This document shows, piece after piece, positions 12,402-23,518 of a stretch of DNA of 64,000 nucleotides; within the stretch, counting starts at the first letter, position 1, and each line of letters starts with the position of its first letter. The notes beneath the pieces were generated by a model. The model ran no database searches. It saw only the letters and a list, made by a program, of their open reading frames with translations, and was not told where the DNA came from. The DNA is from Dryas octopetala (Eukaryota; Streptophyta; Magnoliopsida; Rosales; Rosaceae): positions 8,167,271 through 8,231,270 of the forward strand of contig OY992834.1 in the NCBI GenBank assembly GCA_963921425.1, written 5' to 3'. The position numbers were made by a program, and so were the translations under genes.

Positions 12402-13015
12402 TAGGGTGGGCATTTGAAACAGAAATATCGAAACCGAACTTGTACCGTGTCAATTTTGTGCCGAAAAACAATATTAATTACATGCCGTACTCATACCGTA
12501 ACATACTGTACCGAATTATTTAATTATTTAATTATTTAATATTCTTTTAATTAAGTGGCCCCATATTAATGGCTATTTGGGCAAGTCCATAGTCTATAGT
12601 AGACTTGCCCACAACGAATTCTCAATCCCCTATTCTAGTATTCCTCACTCAAGCGACATTTGGGCAAAAAAGTTAACTAACCTAATATAACCTAATATGT
12701 AAGAATATTAGGTTAGAGTTAGACAATTACTGGTAAAGGATTGACAATTAATATGTAAGAATAAAAGTGCAAGGAATTGACAATATGTCTTTTTGATTGT
12801 TAAATGTTGTTTTTTGAAAAAAAGAAAAAAAGTTTAAAATGTTGGTACATATCGAAACCATACCAAACCATACCGAATTCATAGAACACTGGTATGATAT
12901 GGTATCAGTTTTAAAAATGTTCATACCATACCAATATCGTATTGAATAAAAATTTCGATATGATATCGGTATGAGGCTCATACAGTTTCATACCGTACTC
13001 TGTACCCACCCCTAC
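12402..13015. mobile_element. non-autonomous hAT element (~0.6 kb)
   Basis: The left terminus reads TAGGGTGGGCAT and the complement of the right terminus TAGGGGTGGGTAC, an hAT-type inverted repeat. The flanks CTTGCCCC(C) (12393-12401) and CTTGACCCC (13015-13023) look like an 8-bp target duplication with one change. The interior is rich in ATACCGAA, GTACCG and GGTATGATATGG subterminal motifs in both orientations. No transposase is encoded. The terminus matches that of hAT-1 (TAGGGGTGGG), so a related autonomous copy could have moved it. Confidence 0.75.
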
Positions 13016-13368
13016 TTGACCCCACACAGTCTATGAAGCATGCTTCAATTATAAGGGAGCAAGGATGTGCTCATTTCAGCGCAGGCCATGGTCCTAACTC
13101 TAAGCCTCCTACGGTCCAACCCCTTCTAAGTTCTAACAAGGACACCTTTTCCCTTTGTCTAGGGTGTTGGTTTTTTTTTTTTTTTTTTTTTTTGTAACTT
13201 GCCTATTCTCTTTTTGTCCTATATTTTTCTTTTATTGTTTATTTTAGATATTATATTATTTTCTGAATAATAATATTTTTTTCATCAAATTGGGTTTTTC
13301 CACCCCAATAGAGCATCGATGGATGTCACATAAAGCCTAAACACGACCGCAATGACCTTGGTCATAGT

Positions 13369-14587
13369 CAAGGAATTAAATTTTGAAATTTCGCCGAAAA
13401 TTTCATTTTTTTAGGGTGTCGAAATCGAAACACATGTTTAATAATTTTTCGGGAAAATTTCGCCGAAATTTATTGAAATTTACCGAAATTTACCGAAATT
13501 TATCGAAATTTATCGAAATCATCGAAATTTTAATATTTTCTATTTTCTCCAACTTCAGAAATTCACCAAAAATAGCTCGAGACTCCAAATAATTCACCGA
13601 AAAATTCTACGAACTCGTATTGATGAGTACTAATTTCCTATAACCTCAAAATAGTCAAATTGCTTTCAAAAAAATTATGAAAAATCCTACTCTTATAATT
13701 TAATTTTGAAAAAAATAATAATCGTCAAATTCTTGAATTTTCATTTTCTAAAATTCATTTCCACACAACTAAACTCTAGAACCACAACCAAAAGTCTAAG
13801 TTAGTTAAAATAAATTTAAAGAAATTTCTAATTCCTTTAAACAAACCTTAAAACAAATTTGAAAAATTTAAATAACAAAATTACCATAAGCCAAAATTTG
13901 GGTTGTTACACTTAGTGAAGACAAACCTTGACTAAGTAAGAGACACGGGAAAAAAGGAAGGAAAGATAAAAAATAAAAAAAAGAATGAAGAGAGAGGCAC
14001 GGGGAAAAAAAGTAAGGAAAGAAAAAAAAGAAAAAAAATGAGGGGGGGTTTGGGGCCTTTGGGCAATTGGAAAGAAGAAACAAAGGTTTGAGATTTCTTT
14101 TAGTTATTTTAAACCTTAAACTTTAATACATTTCTATATAAAAAAATAATTAAAAGTATCCTAAAGGGATTAAAACCTAAGATCCTAAAAAATATAGAGT
14201 ATATAGGGTTTAATAGAGTATACAGAGTATTAGGGTATATAGAATATATAGAGTATTAGGGTTTAGATTTTAGTGTATAATTAAATTATACAGTATAAAG
14301 AATATACTAATTTTGTTTATTCATTATACTAATTTTATTTAACAGTATTTGCTATATTCACCTTATATCACATGAAACCTACTATATAATTTGATTTCTT
14401 CAATGTTTTTTATCAATTTAGTAGATAATATGTTAAATAAACATATGGTAAAGTTTCATTCAAAATTTCCGTATTTTGATAGTAATTTCCGTCATTTCCA
14501 TCTAATTTCTGTCGAAATTTAAAAATCTTCAAAATTTCCGTCAAAATTTTCATCGAAATTTCCTCGAAACTCGAAATTTTATTCCTT
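13369..14587. mobile_element. non-autonomous Mutator-like element (~1.2 kb)
   Basis: The ends are inverted: AAGGAATTAAATTTTGAAATTTCG on the left (written here in two parts: AAGGAATTAAA, TTTTGAAATTTCG) and the complement of the right end gives AAGGAATAAAATTTCGAG. The flanks carry the direct repeat GGTCATAGT (13360-13368 and 14588-14596), 9 bp as in Mutator insertions. The left 150 bp are a run of CGAAATTTA units and the right 120 bp hold the complementary AAATTTC-CG units. Inside are purine-rich (13945-14050) and AGAGTATTAGGGT-type stretches, no coding. Confidence 0.7.
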
Positions 14588-14754
14588 GGTCATAGTTTCA
14601 CAGCAATCGTGACTGTTTTTAACTACAATTAGAAAAATGAATTAGGATTATGACAGAAAGTATTTTTGAAATCTACCTAGATAGTTTGAGTAATATGATA
14701 CTTGAAAAAAATAAAAAATTGATAGGGGGTGAGAAAAGTAGCTGAGTAAAGTTA

Positions 14755-14762
14755 GGTGGAGT
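14755..14762. repeat. left target-site duplication of hAT-1
   Basis: GGTGGAGT, identical to 20581-20588. Confidence 0.93.
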
Positions 14763-15394
14763 TAGGGGTGGGTTCGGATCGGTAACCGAACCGAAACTCC
14801 TAAACCGAAGACCGAACCGAACCCATCCGGTAAGCCTCCATGGCAACCGAGACCGAGACCGACAAGCCGGTAAACCGACGTCCGGTCAACCGAAGAATCC
14901 GGTCGGCTCGGCTCGGACATGGGCCTAAACCGAACACATGCTGGGCCATGTTTTGGGCCACATTTTGGGCCATTTTTGGGCCTTGACTCCATTCACTCAA
15001 GGCCACTTCTGAGTTTCTAATTAACCAACTTTGTAATTCAAAGACCTGTAACTTTTGCTGTAATCAATTAATCATACATTCAATAAAACTATAGTCTACT
15101 TATCTACATACATTAATACATATATTTTAAACATAATGTTTAAAGAGAACTGATAATAATATGAATATCCTATAATAATATCCTATAAATGTTCAAATAT
15201 GACAACTTCCATGTTTTTTTGCTACTACTACAATCTACATAAACCAAATTTACAAGTACTAACTTATATAATTACAAACCCATTAAAAAATAAACAAACA
15301 AGTGCAGACCAGCTTCAGCTTCAGCTCCACCTCCAACTAAATTAATTGATTTACAAACCAAAAACCAATTTACCAATTCAATTACAAACCAAAA

Positions 15395-15560
15395 AACTAT
15401 ATAGTAGGCTGATCAGCTCCAAAACACTGCAGATCAGCTCCAAAACACTGCAGATCAGCACCAAAAAATGGCAGACCAGCTCCAAAAAACCACATACCAG
15501 CTCCAAAAATGGCAGACCAGCTCCATAAAACCATATACCAGCTCCAAAAAACCAGCTCCA
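15395..15560 (+). repeat. ~24-bp tandem repeat in the 3' region of the hAT-1 transposase
   Basis: Units of the form CAGATCAGCTCCAAAACACTG and GCAGACCAGCTCCAAAAA recur about seven times with drift. Downstream of the transposase stop on the reverse strand, so probably in its 3' UTR. Confidence 0.75.
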
Positions 15561-15722
15561 ACAGAAATATTAAACCTTTGCAGCAACCTTAAAACTCCAA
15601 ACATATTCACAACCTTTGTAACATCTGAATCAAAATATAATTAACCAATTAATAAACAAATAACTTACTTGGACAGTTAAGCAAAATAACCAAGTTAGCA
15701 AGATAACTTACTTGAACAGAAA

Positions 15723-17997
15723 TTAAGCATGTGTTGGTGTACTTGGAGGAAATGCACTTGAAGTTGAAGACCTTTGTGAGGCATCCACCACTTCAAAATA
15801 TTAAAAAGAACAATTACTTACAACCAGGCAGCACACAAAGACAAGAAAAAAAAATGCAGCAAGCAATCAAGCACTTACCTTTTTCAATTTCTTCAAGTTC
15901 TTTGTAGAATTGAACTTCATCATCAGTTGGCTCCTTGTAGAAATTGAATTCTTCTGCCCTAAGCCAATCACTAGTACACACTAATGCCTCTACGGTTTTT
16001 GGGGTCAAAGAAGATCTAAAAGGATCCACAATCCTCCTTCCCAAGCTAAATGCATTCTCACTAGCCACTGTTGAGCTTGGGATGGAGAAGAGATCCTTGG
16101 CAACCTTTGAGAGGATTGGGTACCAAGATTGGTTAATTTTCCACCACTCTAAGAGATCAAAACCCACCCCTTCTAGTTTCTCAAATGGATCATTTAGATA
16201 CTTATCCACTTCATTGGATATCTCAGTAGCCTCTTCCTGCAATCTTTGTCTTTTAATCCTTAATTCCAGCCTAGTAAGTCCAGCTTCTTGAATGACCACA
16301 CTTGATGGGACATTGCTTTGATTTTCTGCTCCTCCTTTGTATGCACTATACAAATTGAACAAGCATTTTCTGATCTCACCAATAATGTGTGAGATCTTTT
16401 CAGTATCTGCCCCTAGCTCTTCAAATGCAGCTTTAATCATTTGGAGCTTGAATCTAGGGTTTAACACATGTGAGACATAGACAAGTTTGTTCACTTTCTC
16501 AAAACTGCCCCAATACTTGTTAAACTTAAGCATCATTGAGGCAGCCACCCTTTGCAACACCATATTACTATAATCTTGTTGTTTTTCTGCAATCTCACAT
16601 TGCAACTCACTAATTTGAACAAAAATCAGCGATGATGTACAAGTTTTGGTGGCACTAAGGACTAAGGTAGCATCATAAAATTTTTTAAGGAAATGCACAA
16701 AGGCTTTTGCTTTCATCCAATCCTCATCACTTGGAGGACCAACTCTTGTTTTTCCATCCCTTTCTTTCTCATCAAAATAGCTCCTAAATGGCCTATATTC
16801 CTCAGCCATCCTATTAAACACCATTTTGTATTTGGCAGCAGCCTCCAACATCTTGTAAGTGGAATTCCACCTAGTTGCCACATCCATTGGCACATTGGAC
16901 ATTTCCCCCATCTTAAAAATGACAGCAAAGTCTCTAAACTTATCCAATCTTTGAGGACTTGAGTGAATATACTTCACACAATTCCTAATTGCCTCAATGG
17001 ACCCAAACAGTTCATTCAACCCATCCTTGACAATCAAATTCAGAATGTGACAAGCACACCTCATGTGCAAGTACATACCATCAAATAGCAATGTATTTGC
17101 CTCCTTCAACCTCTTACTCATGTACTCAACAAGCCCATCATTTGCACTAGCATTGTCAACCGTAATGCTAAAGACTTTTTCTATCCCCCAACTTCTTAAA
17201 CAGCCCTCAAGAACCCTCCCTAACTCCTCACCCTTGTGACTAGTTATTTTTTTGAAGTTGATTATCCTTTTATGCAACTTCCACTCACTGTCCATAAAAT
17301 GGGCAGTCACAACCATGTAATTTATGTTTTGGACAGATGTCCAAGTATCAGTTGTGATACTAACCCTTTGATTCCTAATGACACTCATAATTTTTGCCCT
17401 CTCTATCTGGTACAGATCTAGAACACCAGCAGCCACCTTCTTTCTATCTGGTATCCTAAACCTAGGACACAAGTCACGGACCAATTCCTTAAAAGCTTCC
17501 CCTTCCACTATCCTAAAAGGATGTTCATCTCTAATCACCCAACTCACAACCTTTTCTTCATGTCTTTTTTGATTAAAGGAATGGGGAAGCAATGGAGCCC
17601 CCATTGTGTCTTGTGTAATGGTGGGTTGGCCTTTAGAAATGCTGCCTATGTAAGCTGGACATTTTTGACATTGCCTTTTTAAGTGATTTAGAATCCTAGT
17701 AGTCCCATTGTGAGTAGTATGGGCTGGAAATTCTTGTTTGCAAGTATTGCATCTAGCAAATGGCCACATAATCTTACGCTGCTCATGCATTTTTTCAAAC
17801 TTGGTGCAATGTGTCCACACTATAGACTTGGTCTTCTTAGATGTGCTTTCAGTCTCTACATTCTCATCTTGGGTTTGGGTTTGGGTTGATGGTGAAGGTG
17901 TAGGTACTGGTTGGTTTGGTCTGTTTAGAGGTGACATTATTGTAGGGCAATTAAGGTTAGTAGAGGCATTCATAGTGCTGGATTGGCTAGACTCCAT
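15723..17997 (-). CDS. hAT transposase (BED zinc finger, hAT C-terminal dimerisation domain)
   Basis: Catalyses cut-and-paste movement of hAT-1. Two exons on the reverse strand: 17997-15879 and 15790-15723, joined over an 88-bp intron (donor GTAAGTGC, acceptor TTTTGAAG), 728 residues. I start at the ATG at 17997; the frame is open further upstream but without another ATG. A BED-type zinc finger lies at about residues 60-112 (C83, C86, H105, C110). The catalytic core shows TTDTWTS, ITVDNASANDG and CACHILNLIVKDGL, the first two holding the expected catalytic aspartates. The C-terminal hAT dimerisation domain has LFSIPSSTVASENAFSLGRR and VEALVCTSDWL. Length is normal for Ac-like transposases (about 650-800). 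No stop or frameshift is seen. It is a relative, not a copy, of the hAT-2 transposase. Confidence 0.93.
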
Positions 17998-18230
17998 GTG
18001 CCCTAAATTCCAAATTGACAAAGTGTAACAAACTCAATTAAATTTAGACAACAGCAATCACCAATCATGATAAGTGAAAAAAAGAAAAATAGAAATCACC
18101 AGCTGAAAACAGATTGCAAATTCCATTTACATTTACATTTAAGAAGCTAGTTCAACAATGAATCACACAATCAACAGGCAGCACCAATAATCATTCAATC
18201 ATTATCAAAATTACAAGGGCGACATACCTC

Positions 18231-18345
18231 AAGCAGGCTAAGCAGCAGGCAACAGCACCAACAAGCAGGCTAAGCAGCAGCACCAACAAGCAGGCTAAGC
18301 AGCAGCACCAACAAGCAGGCTACGCAGCAGCACCAACAAGCTCTT
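18231..18345. repeat. 26-bp tandem repeat, about four copies, in the leader of the hAT-1 transposase
   Basis: Unit AAGCAGGCTAAGCAGCAG plus CACCAAC, nearly identical in the last three copies, 230 bp upstream of the transposase ATG. Confidence 0.85.
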
Positions 18346-18394
18346 CAACCTTGCAAAGAATCCTACATTGATTAATAAATCATCAATTCTGAAA

Positions 18395-18680
18395 CCCTAA
18401 CCTAAACTGATTCAAACCCCAATATTGACCCCAAACCCTAAATTAATTATTAATCAATTTAATCCAGAATATTGACCCAAACCCTAACCCTTAAATTGAC
18501 TCAAACCTGAAACCCCAAACCCTAAATTAATTACTAATCCATTTAATCCCCAATATTGACCCCAAACCCTAACCCTTAAATTGACTCAAACCTAAAACCC
18601 AGACACTAAATTAATTATTAATCCATTGAATCCCAAATATTGACCCCAAACCCTAACCTTTAAATTGATTCAAACCCTAA
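18395..18680. repeat. ~85-bp tandem repeat, about three copies, with telomere-like CCCTAAA
   Basis: Each unit holds CCCTAAATTAATTA, AATCCATTTAATCCC, AATATTGACCCCAAACCCTAA and TTAAATTGACTCAAACC. CCCTAAA here is part of a longer unit, so it is not a telomere. Confidence 0.8.
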
Positions 18681-18684
18681 CTCT

Positions 18685-19290
18685 TACCTGCGGAGGTGGT
18701 GGTGACGAGCGATGCTGGTCTGTGAGGTGGTGGTGACGAGCGAGCTCTGTGAGGTGGTGGTGACGAGGGATGCTGCTCTGTGAGGTGGTGGTGAAGAGCG
18801 ATGCTGCTCTGTGAGGTGGTGGTACTGGTGACGAACGATGTGGCAGAGAACAGAGAAACATAGAGATCGGTGAGAAGAGAGCAATGAGATCACAGAGAGA
18901 GTGAGAGTGTGAGAGAATCAGAGAAGAGTGACTGAGTGAGATCGTACTTACTTGGATCGAGACTGAGAGAAGAGGCAGAGAGATCGTGACACAGAGAGTG
19001 ATCGTGACACAGAGACTGAGAGAAGAGGCAGCGACTGAGAGAGGAGGCAGAGAGGATGCAGAGAGGAGGCAGAGATGAGGCAGAGATGAGGCAGAGAGGG
19101 GGCGATGAGGCAGAGAGGAGGCGATGAGGCAGAGAGGAGGCGGAGAGTGAGAGAGGACGCAAAGAGAACGCAGAGAGGACGCAGAGAGGAGGCAGAGATG
19201 ACTAGATCAGGCAGAGATGAGGCAGAGAAGGGGCGATGAGGCAGAGAGGAGGCGGAGAGTGAGAGAGCCAGAAAGGAGGCGGATTCGAGA
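18685..19290. repeat. GGTGGTGACGAG and GAGGCAGAGAG minisatellites in hAT-1
   Basis: 18685-18840 is built from CTGTGAGGTGGTGGTGACGAG units of about 30 bp; 18890-19290 from GATGAGGCAGAGAGGAGGC-like units. Strong purine bias on the forward strand. Open frames on either strand are by-products of the repeat. Confidence 0.8.
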
Positions 19291-19369
19291 ATGAGAGACC
19301 CAGTGAAAAAAATTAGGTCTGTTGACCTAAGTCAGTTTTGTTTAAAGTTTTTTTTTTTTTTTATTAAGA

Positions 19370-20400
19370 CATTAGGGTATTTTGGGGTTTGGTTTAGGGT
19401 TTAGGGTATTTTGGGGTTTGAATTGGGGTTTGGGTGGGGTTTGGAGTTTTTGATTTTTATTACATATGTTTTTTAGTATATTGTTTATTAGTTTATATAT
19501 TTTTTAATTTATTTCATATCTTAATAAAAATATTATACCATAACCCAAATATAACCTTAGGGTATAGGACTATAGGATATACTATATAGTATATGAATAT
19601 AGTATATAGTTATATACCATCATACCATATACTATATAAGTATATAGTATATTAGTATATAGTTATATAGTATATAAGAGTATAAGACTATAACTCTATA
19701 AGTATATAGTCTATACAATAATACAATATAGTGATATACATATAGGATATTATTGTATTAAACCCCAAATCCTATATAAGTATATAGTATAACTATATAA
19801 TAGTATAATACCATATAGTCATATACAGATATACTATTATACTATGTAAGACTTATAAGTATATACTATATAGTAAATTAATTATATACCATAATACCAT
19901 GTCCTAATATACTAATATACTAATATAGTAATATATACCATAATAGTATAATACCATGTCCTACATAAGTATATAGTTATATACTATATAATATATTAAT
20001 TATATACCATAATACCATATATGGTATATTAATTATATACCATATATGATATAAAGTATAAACCACAGGTTCACAACAATGAACCACACAATAGGGTTTA
20101 GGCCCTTAGGGGCTTAGGGCATGGGATATACATACTGATATAGGATATAAGTTATAATGATATATATAGGGTTTAGAATTTACTAATTTAGTATAATATA
20201 TTAATATTATGGTTTAGGGTATTTTTAATTAGTTTATATATATATGTATATATATTAAAAAACATATAAATTAAAATTATAGGGGTTTATAAATTTATAA
20301 ATGTTTTATATAAATTATAGAAATGTATTATATAAAATTATAAATTATTTATTAGAAATGTATAAAAATGAATTATGTAAATGATTTATTAAGTATATTC
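19370..20400. repeat. TTTAGGG-like stretch followed by AT-rich TATAGTATA repeats, right arm of hAT-1
   Basis: 19374-19450 repeats TTTAGGGTATTTTGGGGTTTGG; 19550-20060 is a degenerate array of AGTATATAGTATAT and ATACCATA units. The first part matches 47158-47280 in hAT-2, showing kinship of the two elements. Confidence 0.7.
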
Positions 20401-20580
20401 GGTTCGGTTCGGTTTACCGACGGTTTAAGGATATGGGAACCGAAACCGAGTCTGAACCTCCCGGTTCGGTAGTCAAACCGAATTTTCGGTACGGTTTTAC
20501 TTCGGTCCGGTTTTTTTCGGCTTCGGCTGGGCCGGTTTCGGGTTCGGTCTCGGTTTTTCGGTCAAACCGACCCAGCCCTA

Positions 20581-20588
20581 GGTGGAGT
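20581..20588. repeat. right target-site duplication of hAT-1
   Basis: GGTGGAGT, identical to 14755-14762. Confidence 0.93.
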
Positions 20589-23430
20589 GGTGGAGTGTGT
20601 GTGCGGTTAAAATTTGTATAATGTTGGAGGGAAATATAGTCCATATTTGTTGCAGCGTTTAATGCCACCGTCTATGGTGATCTACTGAAACTTTTTTTTT
20701 TTTTTTTGGGTCTGAGATCTACTGAAGCTAAATGATCCAAAAGTAGGCCTATCTACCCAGTAGTATTAAAGAGTTAATTTTGTCAAGATAATATTACTCT
20801 TAATTACAACTGCAATATTGAAAAAAAAAAAAAAAAAAAAAAACTGCAATAAAACCAATTGCTGATATTTATATGGTGGGGGAAAACCTCCATGTGAAGT
20901 ATAAACAGAAACCCATCTGCATACACTAGCAAAGTAGCAATTATAAGCAATTGTCACCTTCACCTTTACCTCTATCATGTATCATCCACGTCCACAAAAC
21001 CAACCAAACCCTGCAATACAAATCTATTTGTTGTCACATCTCCATATGAATTCGATGCCAATGAGCATCAATTGCCTTACATTACATGATGATGATCGAA
21101 CTTCAATTTCATTGAGGTTTTATTATATACATATTGGACATAGTACTTCGTTTTGGCCCTGTCCATGAAATATGTAAATGAGGATGTAATATTTCCTAAG
21201 CTTTTTTTTTAGTGTCTTTTTCTTTTTCCTGCCTTTATGGTCCCAAGAGAACATATGTAACACATTAATAGGAAATAAATGGCATAGTAATTGAGGAATT
21301 GTCAATTTTATATAATTTTGTTGTTTTGTTCCTACAAAAAAAAAAAATTGAGAACACGAAATAAATTGACATAAGTTTAAACTTTTCCCTGCGTAAAATA
21401 TTTGAATTTATGAATTTATAAGATGTGTGTGATTTGTACAAACTTAAAGTTATGAAATGATGAGGGAGTGAGTTACTAACTTTTATGATTACCCAAAACA
21501 AAATAGTAAAAATATGGGGGGGGCAGTTCCAGTTTCTACTACATGAAAAAAGCAGAGTGCAGAGGCAGAGTCACGAGGAAACACCAACATTGTTGCAAGA
21601 TGCAAGAAGCTCTCTTCACACCTCACAAGCATGGACTTGATGAATTTCTCATGACTCTTTCTTTAACCCATGTTATTGTATTTGCCTTTCTTTCTTGCTA
21701 TTTTAATTTGTTGACACCCCAAGCACAATCAATAACAATTTACTACATGGGAATTCCATGTTTCCAAAGTCAAACCAAGGTATCAATAAGTAATGAAGAA
21801 GGCATCATGATTCATGAGTCATGACCAGTCACATTAAATCTTGCCGGTATTGTTGGAATTTGGTCATGGGATGGTCCAACACTCCAACATGAAGCTTTGT
21901 TTATTTCATTCTTCTTTACTGTACACACATGAAGTTGATTATCGATCACCTCATCAAGCTTTTGTCTCTTATCTTCCATCTTAAGTGAACCTCGTGGGTT
22001 TAGTTAAGATCACCTTATGCTCATGCTCATTTTGTAATATATATTATCATGTGATAGGTGATATATAAAGAATATACATTTTTTATATAGAAATTTATTT
22101 ATGCAAACCGATCCAGTTTTGTTAGAGTATGGTTAATGAGTTCATTTTATAAGATGGTCAAGAACTATTGGAATCGAAAAAGCTTAAGTTGTTAGAGAAA
22201 ATGGATTATAATCTCTATCTTCACATGCAACCTTCTAAACTTATGCAAATTAAGAAAAAAAAAAGTTTAGATGTGATAATCATTAAAACCTTAAAAAAAA
22301 ACCTTATATTTATTGTCCATGAAGCAATATACACCACTCACTTGTGCATCAATCCACATCAAGTGCTTTTCAGTGGAAAGCCCTACTGCTAATGCTGCTG
22401 AAAATTTCAAACAATTTTAAAATCTCTTAATTTTCTTTTACTAATGAAGTTATTAACTTATTATTCACTGGGTCTGGGGTTTATTACAATGGCCCTTACA
22501 AATATATATATTTTTTTCATCAGTGTCTGTATTGCCCAAAAAAAGAGGAATCAGAGAGAGTTAATTTTTTTTTTTTTCAACTTTTTATATATAGATCATA
22601 AATTCATGCACTTCAAATTACTAAAAAAGTAGAATTAAACAAATAGGCTACTTTATATAAGCGCACAATATTATTAACTTCTTCTACGCTTTGTGGACAC
22701 AAAGATTACAATACATTATCTGTCAACACAACCGGAGACAAATATAACACAAAGGTTTCCATGTGCTTAAAGTTAGATAGTGAACAAATTTTCTTCATAA
22801 CTATGTCCTATACAACATCACTATGGTCATTATGGAAAATTCATATGATAAAATTAACAATAATAGATCATAGGAACTCCATAATTTTATATATACACAT
22901 CAAATGGATAATATAATTATTTCACTACCAAATACACATCCCATAGTGGTCTGGCCAGCTCACCTCCCCAAGTAAGTTTTGTTTGATGTAAGCATTCATC
23001 AACAACAATTAATACAAACCCTACTTTCACCAACACAAGCAAATGAACTTGGGATATTTGTCCAACCCCATTTATACCTCAGGGACATTTCTGTCTTTTT
23101 GTACCAACCCCAGTCACCATGAAAAAAGAGAGAGGATTGAGGAAAGAACAGAAAGAGACTCAAGAGTAACTCAGTTATGATAAATTGATTTGTCGGGTAC
23201 CTATAGTAAATTCTCCGAGTAAAACCAAATCTAATTCAACATTAGCATGTAAAAGAAAAAAATAATTATAGGGTTTTGTTTTTTTGTGATGATATCTCCT
23301 AGAAAACATAATAAACCTGACATGCTACCCCCACCCCCACCCAAAAACTGATTAAAACTTGACTACAGTCTCCACTCTCCACTCTCCACTCTCAGAACCG
23401 CCTTTTCCAGAATTCACTCTTGACTCTCTC
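20589..23430. other. intergenic DNA between hAT-1 and the aspartic protease
   Basis: AT-rich with several poly-A/T runs (20690-20707, 20820-20842, 22568-22579). A 93-residue open frame at 21543-21824 has one hydrophobic segment but no recognised family and no supporting structure. Nothing else seen. Confidence 0.5.
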
Positions 23431-23433
23431 AAT

Positions 23434-23517
23434 TATTTATACTCCCTACTCTTTCGAGTCTCACCTCTCATTCCATTATTCCATACCCGCATCCTCTCTC
23501 TCTCTCTAAACTCTAAA
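23434..23517 (+). promoter_or_regulatory. probable TATA element and CT-rich leader of the aspartic protease gene
   Basis: TATTTATA at 23434-23441 lies 78 bp before the ATG, followed by a CTCTCTCTCT run at about 23493-23507, common in plant leaders. Confidence 0.4.
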
Positions 23518-23518
23518 A

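Larger units (their letters stand above)
14763..20580 (-). mobile_element. hAT-1: complete, probably autonomous hAT (Ac-like) transposon, 5818 bp
   Basis: Left terminus TAGGGGTGGGTTCGG; complement of right terminus TAGGGCTGGGTCGG. An exact 8-bp target duplication (GGTGGAGT) flanks it, the hAT signature. Both ends carry many ACCGAAC/CGGTTCGG motifs in both orientations (14775-14930 and 20400-20570), likely transposase-binding sites. The transposase on the reverse strand (15723-17997) is uninterrupted. Its upstream half is a chain of tandem repeats (18231-19290), a TTTAGGG-like stretch and an AT-rich arm (19500-20400). Exact target duplication and an open transposase suggest a young insertion; activity is inference. 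Confidence 0.93.

Noticed and set aside
13868-14083. Phe-rich reverse-strand frame
   Set aside because: Low-complexity purine tract inside the Mutator-like element.
18395-18680. CCCTAAA motifs as a possible interstitial telomere
   Set aside because: They are spaced within an 85-bp tandem unit and are not consecutive telomere repeats.
18670-19162. Ser/His-rich open frames on the reverse strand
   Set aside because: They are translations of the GTGAGGTGGTGGTGACGAG and GAGGCAGAGAG minisatellites of hAT-1; no protein character.
20414-20668. Open frames over the right end of hAT-1 (likewise 14762-15006)
   Set aside because: Translation of CCGAACCG subterminal motifs.
21543-21824. 93-residue open frame
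   Set aside because: No family, no splice or promoter evidence; length is possible by chance in this AT-rich DNA.
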